Source: Microbacterium sp. AB
GTDB lineage: Bacteria; Actinomycetota; Actinomycetes; Actinomycetales; Microbacteriaceae
Length of the DNA: 64,000 bases
Assembly: GCF_032878875.1 (NCBI RefSeq)
Contig: NZ_CP118157.1
Coordinates: 3,348,001-3,412,000 of the forward strand
Direction of reading: 5' to 3'
Below, in pieces: positions 62,129 through 64,000 of the stretch (positions are counted from its first letter, which is position 1; each line of letters opens with the position of its first letter). The notes beneath the pieces are model-generated. The model had not been told where the DNA came from, did not search any database, and saw nothing but the letters and a program-made list of their open reading frames with translations. The position numbers were made by a program, and so were the translations under genes.

Positions 62129-63180
62129 CACGCGTCCAACGGCTCGGTCAGCGACGACCGACCGGCGCGCCACGCGTCCAGGATGTGCGCCCCGACCATC
62201 CCGTCGACGGCGAGGCAGGCCGCCGCGCCGAACATGATGTCGGCGAGGAGACGGGGGTCGTCCTCCGCCAGCGACCCGGCGAGGTCGCGCCCCGCGATCT
62301 GCTCGTGCACGGCGTCCGCCTCGACGTGCTCGTCGAAGTAGTCGGTCACGTCCTCCCCGAACCCGAGCCTGCGGAGCCCGTCGGCGGAGAAGCGGTTCGG
62401 GATGGACGAGGTCATCTCGAACGCGGCGAGGTGACCGACGATCGCCCCGAGCAGCCTCCGGTTGAGCCCGAACATCGACATCATGTTGAGCGAGGCGAGC
62501 GTGACGGGCGGGACGAGGTCGACGTACTCCGCATAGGAGTCGCTGAGGCCGGCGCCCCGCATGGCCTTCGCGAAGATCGCGGCGTGCACGCGCTCCGGCC
62601 GGCCGCCGCCGTACTCGTCCGACTGGATCTCCACGATCGCCGCCTTCGGACGGCCGGTGAGACGCGGGATCGCCCAGGAGTGCGGATCGGCCTCCCGCAG
62701 CGTGTAGACCGACCGCTGCACGAGGAACTCGCGTGCCTGCGCCGCCGTGGCCTTCTTCGCGAGGAAGCGGGCGAGGCTCGGGCCCGCGTCCTCGCCCGTC
62801 AGCGCGAACAGCTCCGAGGCGACCGCCTCGCGCGTGGGCGCGGGGAGCGCAGGCTGCGGGACGATGCGGCGCAGCTGCCGCTCGAAGGCGACCTCCACGA
62901 CCCGGCGCGTGCGGAGGAGGGCGGGGTCCCACTCGTCGTCGGCGCCGAACGCCTCCACCGTGCCGTACATGCTGCAGTACAGCGCGAACAGCGCGACCTG
63001 GAGGTCGCCGTCGCGCACGACGTCGTCCGACGCCGCCACGGCGTCCCGCGCGGCGCGGACGAGCGCCTCCTCGCCGGGCCGGTCGTCGTCCGTCAGATAC
63101 GACAGGACGCGGGCGCTGAGAGGTCCGCGGGGGTGGAACGGAGCGACCGCGGCCGTCTCCTCCGTCGTTGCGATGCTCAC
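62128..63180 (-). CDS. Heme-oxygenase-like diiron protein (iron-containing redox enzyme family)
   Basis: This 350-residue all-helical protein has the pattern of the heme-oxygenase-like diiron oxidase group (annotated elsewhere as iron-containing redox enzyme family). An acid/His series appears: EIQSDEYGGG (about 184-193), RVHAAIF (His about 199), and late YFDEHVEADAVHE. These positions should hold iron. The substrate is unknown. GTG 63180 (MSIATTEE) is chosen because GGAGGAA lies 5 nt before it; ATG 63192 is alternative. It is operon-coupled to the CDGSH [2Fe-2S] protein, a probable electron donor. Confidence 0.8.
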   Translation of the reverse strand: MSIATTEETAAVAPFHPRGPLSARVLSYLTDDDRPGEEALVRAARDAVAASDDVVRDGDLQVALFALYCSMYGTVEAFGADDEWDPALLRTRRVVEVAFERQLRRIVPQPALPAPTREAVASELFALTGEDAGPSLARFLAKKATAAQAREFLVQRSVYTLREADPHSWAIPRLTGRPKAAIVEIQSDEYGGGRPERVHAAIFAKAMRGAGLSDSYAEYVDLVPPVTLASLNMMSMFGLNRRLLGAIVGHLAAFEMTSSIPNRFSADGLRRLGFGEDVTDYFDEHVEADAVHEQIAGRDLAGSLAEDDPRLLADIMFGAAACLAVDGMVGAHILDAWRAGRSSLTEPLDA

Positions 63181-63201
63181 GACTTCCTCCATGCCTCGGC
63201 G

Positions 63202-63228
63202 CCGGTGCGATCCTCACGACCGCACCGG
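63202..63228. repeat. Inverted repeat upstream of diiron-oxidase-like gene
   Basis: CCGGTGCG (63202-63209) and CGCACCGG (63221-63228) are perfect inverted arms around 11 nt, 22 bp upstream of the gene's start. It may be an operator or part of a leader hairpin. Nothing else was recognised in the 133-bp gap besides the permease terminator. Confidence 0.45.
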
Positions 63229-63257
63229 TACCCACGATCACACGGCGCCGGACGGAG

Positions 63258-63295
63258 CGGTACGGGCTTGACCGGGGCCGTCCCTCCCGTTACCG
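63258..63295 (-). terminator. Terminator of the sugar ABC permease
   Basis: CGGTACGGG (63258-63266) pairs with CCCGTTACCG (63286-63295) with one bulged base, 18 nt after the stop of the minus-strand permease. No U-tract is seen. Confidence 0.5.
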
Positions 63296-63313
63296 GCGCT
63301 CCCGCACCGCGTC

Positions 63314-64000
63314 TCAGCCCTTGACCGCCCCCGCCAGCGCGCCCTGGACGAAGTAGCGCTGGAAGAGCAGATAGACGATGAGGACGGGGACGGCCGACAG
63401 GAAGATGAACGCGTTCATCGGCCCGTAGTCCGTCCCGTGCTGCGCGGAGAAGCTCTGCACGGCCAACGGGATCGTCCAGTTCGACTGCGTGCGCAGCAGC
63501 GTCGTCGCCATCGCGTACTCGTTCCAGGTGGCGACGAAGTCGAGGACGAAGAGCGCCGCGAGCGCGGGCTTCGCCAGCGGGAGGACGATCTGCCGGAAGA
63601 TGCGGAACGTCGAGGCCCCGTCGAGCCGTGCCGACTCCTCGAGCTCGTCGGGGATGCCGCGGAAGAACCCGTAGAGCACGAAGATCTGGTAGGGGATGCC
63701 GAACGCCAGGTACGGCAGGACGAGCCCGAACAGGGAGTCGAGCATCCCGAGCTCGAGCATCGTGCTGAACAGGGGTCCGAGGCCGATCTGGACGGGCACC
63801 ATGGAGCCGATCGCGATGATCCCCAGCAGCGCGCGGGCCCCGCGGAAGCGGATGCGCGCGAGCGCGAACGCCGTCGCGGCCGCGATGAGCAGCCCGAGCG
63901 GAACCTTGACGAGGGCGACGAGGAGGCTGTTGCCCGCCGTGACCCAGAAGTCGCCGATGTCGACCGCGGAGGCGTAGTTCGACCACTCCCACGTCGAGGG
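63314..64000 (-). CDS. Carbohydrate ABC transporter permease (MalG-like), 5' end missing
   Basis: The frame is open to the right edge; at least 228 residues are visible. Segments TAGNSLLVALVKVPLGLLIA, GFFRGIPDELEESARLDGAS (the EAA loop) and LFVLDFVATWNEYAMATTLL (membrane segment) identify a MalG-type permease of sugar importers. The C-terminus is complete (LFQRYFVQGALAGAVKG). It works with a second permease, a binding protein and an ATPase that should lie beyond the right edge. Not related to the aromatic importer at 28-33 kb. Confidence 0.9.
   Translation of the reverse strand, partial: PSTWEWSNYASAVDIGDFWVTAGNSLLVALVKVPLGLLIAAATAFALARIRFRGARALLGIIAIGSMVPVQIGLGPLFSTMLELGMLDSLFGLVLPYLAFGIPYQIFVLYGFFRGIPDELEESARLDGASTFRIFRQIVLPLAKPALAALFVLDFVATWNEYAMATTLLRTQSNWTIPLAVQSFSAQHGTDYGPMNAFIFLSAVPVLIVYLLFQRYFVQGALAGAVKG

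Overview
The window is very GC-rich, densely packed actinobacterial DNA. Short SD-led genes, many GTG starts, ATGA/GTGA overlaps between co-transcribed genes and TAnnnT -10 boxes fit a Microbacterium-like member of the Microbacteriaceae, but no rRNA or other marker is present to prove it. I saw no rRNA, tRNA, CRISPR array, insertion sequence or phage gene. Most of the window (about 6 to 53 kb) looks like a catabolic island for aromatic and ketone compounds.

Layout. 1-6 kb: end of a luciferase-like oxidoreductase, a DsbA/FrnE-like protein, a decayed alcohol dehydrogenase, two further medium-chain dehydrogenases, and a divergent MarR / Bcr-CflA MFS pair. 6-13 kb: a hydrolase, Baeyer-Villiger monooxygenase (BVMO) and SDR operon, divergent from an isopropylmalate-dehydrogenase-like gene; then SDR, IclR regulator, SDR. 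13-26.7 kb: an acyl-CoA ligase; a six-gene minus-strand CoA side-chain degradation operon (crotonase like hydroxycinnamoyl-CoA hydratase-lyase, thiolase, SDR, MaoC hydratase, paired acyl-CoA dehydrogenases); a PaaX-type regulator; and divergently a fused double acyl-CoA dehydrogenase, both ETF subunits and a membrane cytochrome b. 26.7-33.3 kb: an alcohol dehydrogenase and a complete ABC importer with two tandem binding proteins. 33.4-40.6 kb: an alcohol dehydrogenase divergent from an esterase, BVMO, aldehyde dehydrogenase, alcohol dehydrogenase operon. 40.6-53.4 kb: a PucR-type regulator divergent from a ring-cleavage operon (HpaB-type hydroxylase, LigJ-type hydratase, LigB-type extradiol dioxygenase, three RraA-family aldolases), then aldehyde dehydrogenase, flavin reductase fused to a FadR-type sensor domain, aromatic-ring FAD hydroxylase and MFS exporter. 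53.4-64 kb: ArsR / P-type ATPase, two glycosyltransferases, DedA protein, two-component system, AI-2E family protein, a diiron-oxidase-like / CDGSH pair, and the end of a sugar ABC permease.

How it fits together. The main discovery is a shared promoter architecture. Six promoters (13.2, 27.9, 34.6 minus, 34.8, 41.9 and 47.6 kb) each carry a 17-bp palindrome close to TCCGACACCRTGTCKGA, placed 54 or 55 bp upstream of a TAnnnT -10 hexamer, with no recognisable -35 box. Most also carry a TTCG-containing box at the same offset after the palindrome. These six promoters serve the CoA ligase, the importer, two dehydrogenase/BVMO units, the ring-cleavage operon and the aldehyde dehydrogenase/hydroxylase operon, so they look like one activator-controlled regulon covering uptake, side-chain processing, hydroxylation and ring cleavage. 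The PucR protein beside the 41.9-kb site is the best candidate activator. The ring-cleavage operon has a LigJ-type hydratase and aldolases but no LigC or LigI homologue nearby, which fits a gallate-type route to pyruvate and oxaloacetate. A second element, repeated at both ends of the PaaX-type gene, probably coordinates the CoA-dependent operons. These pathway assignments are inference from families and gene order; substrates are not shown by sequence alone.
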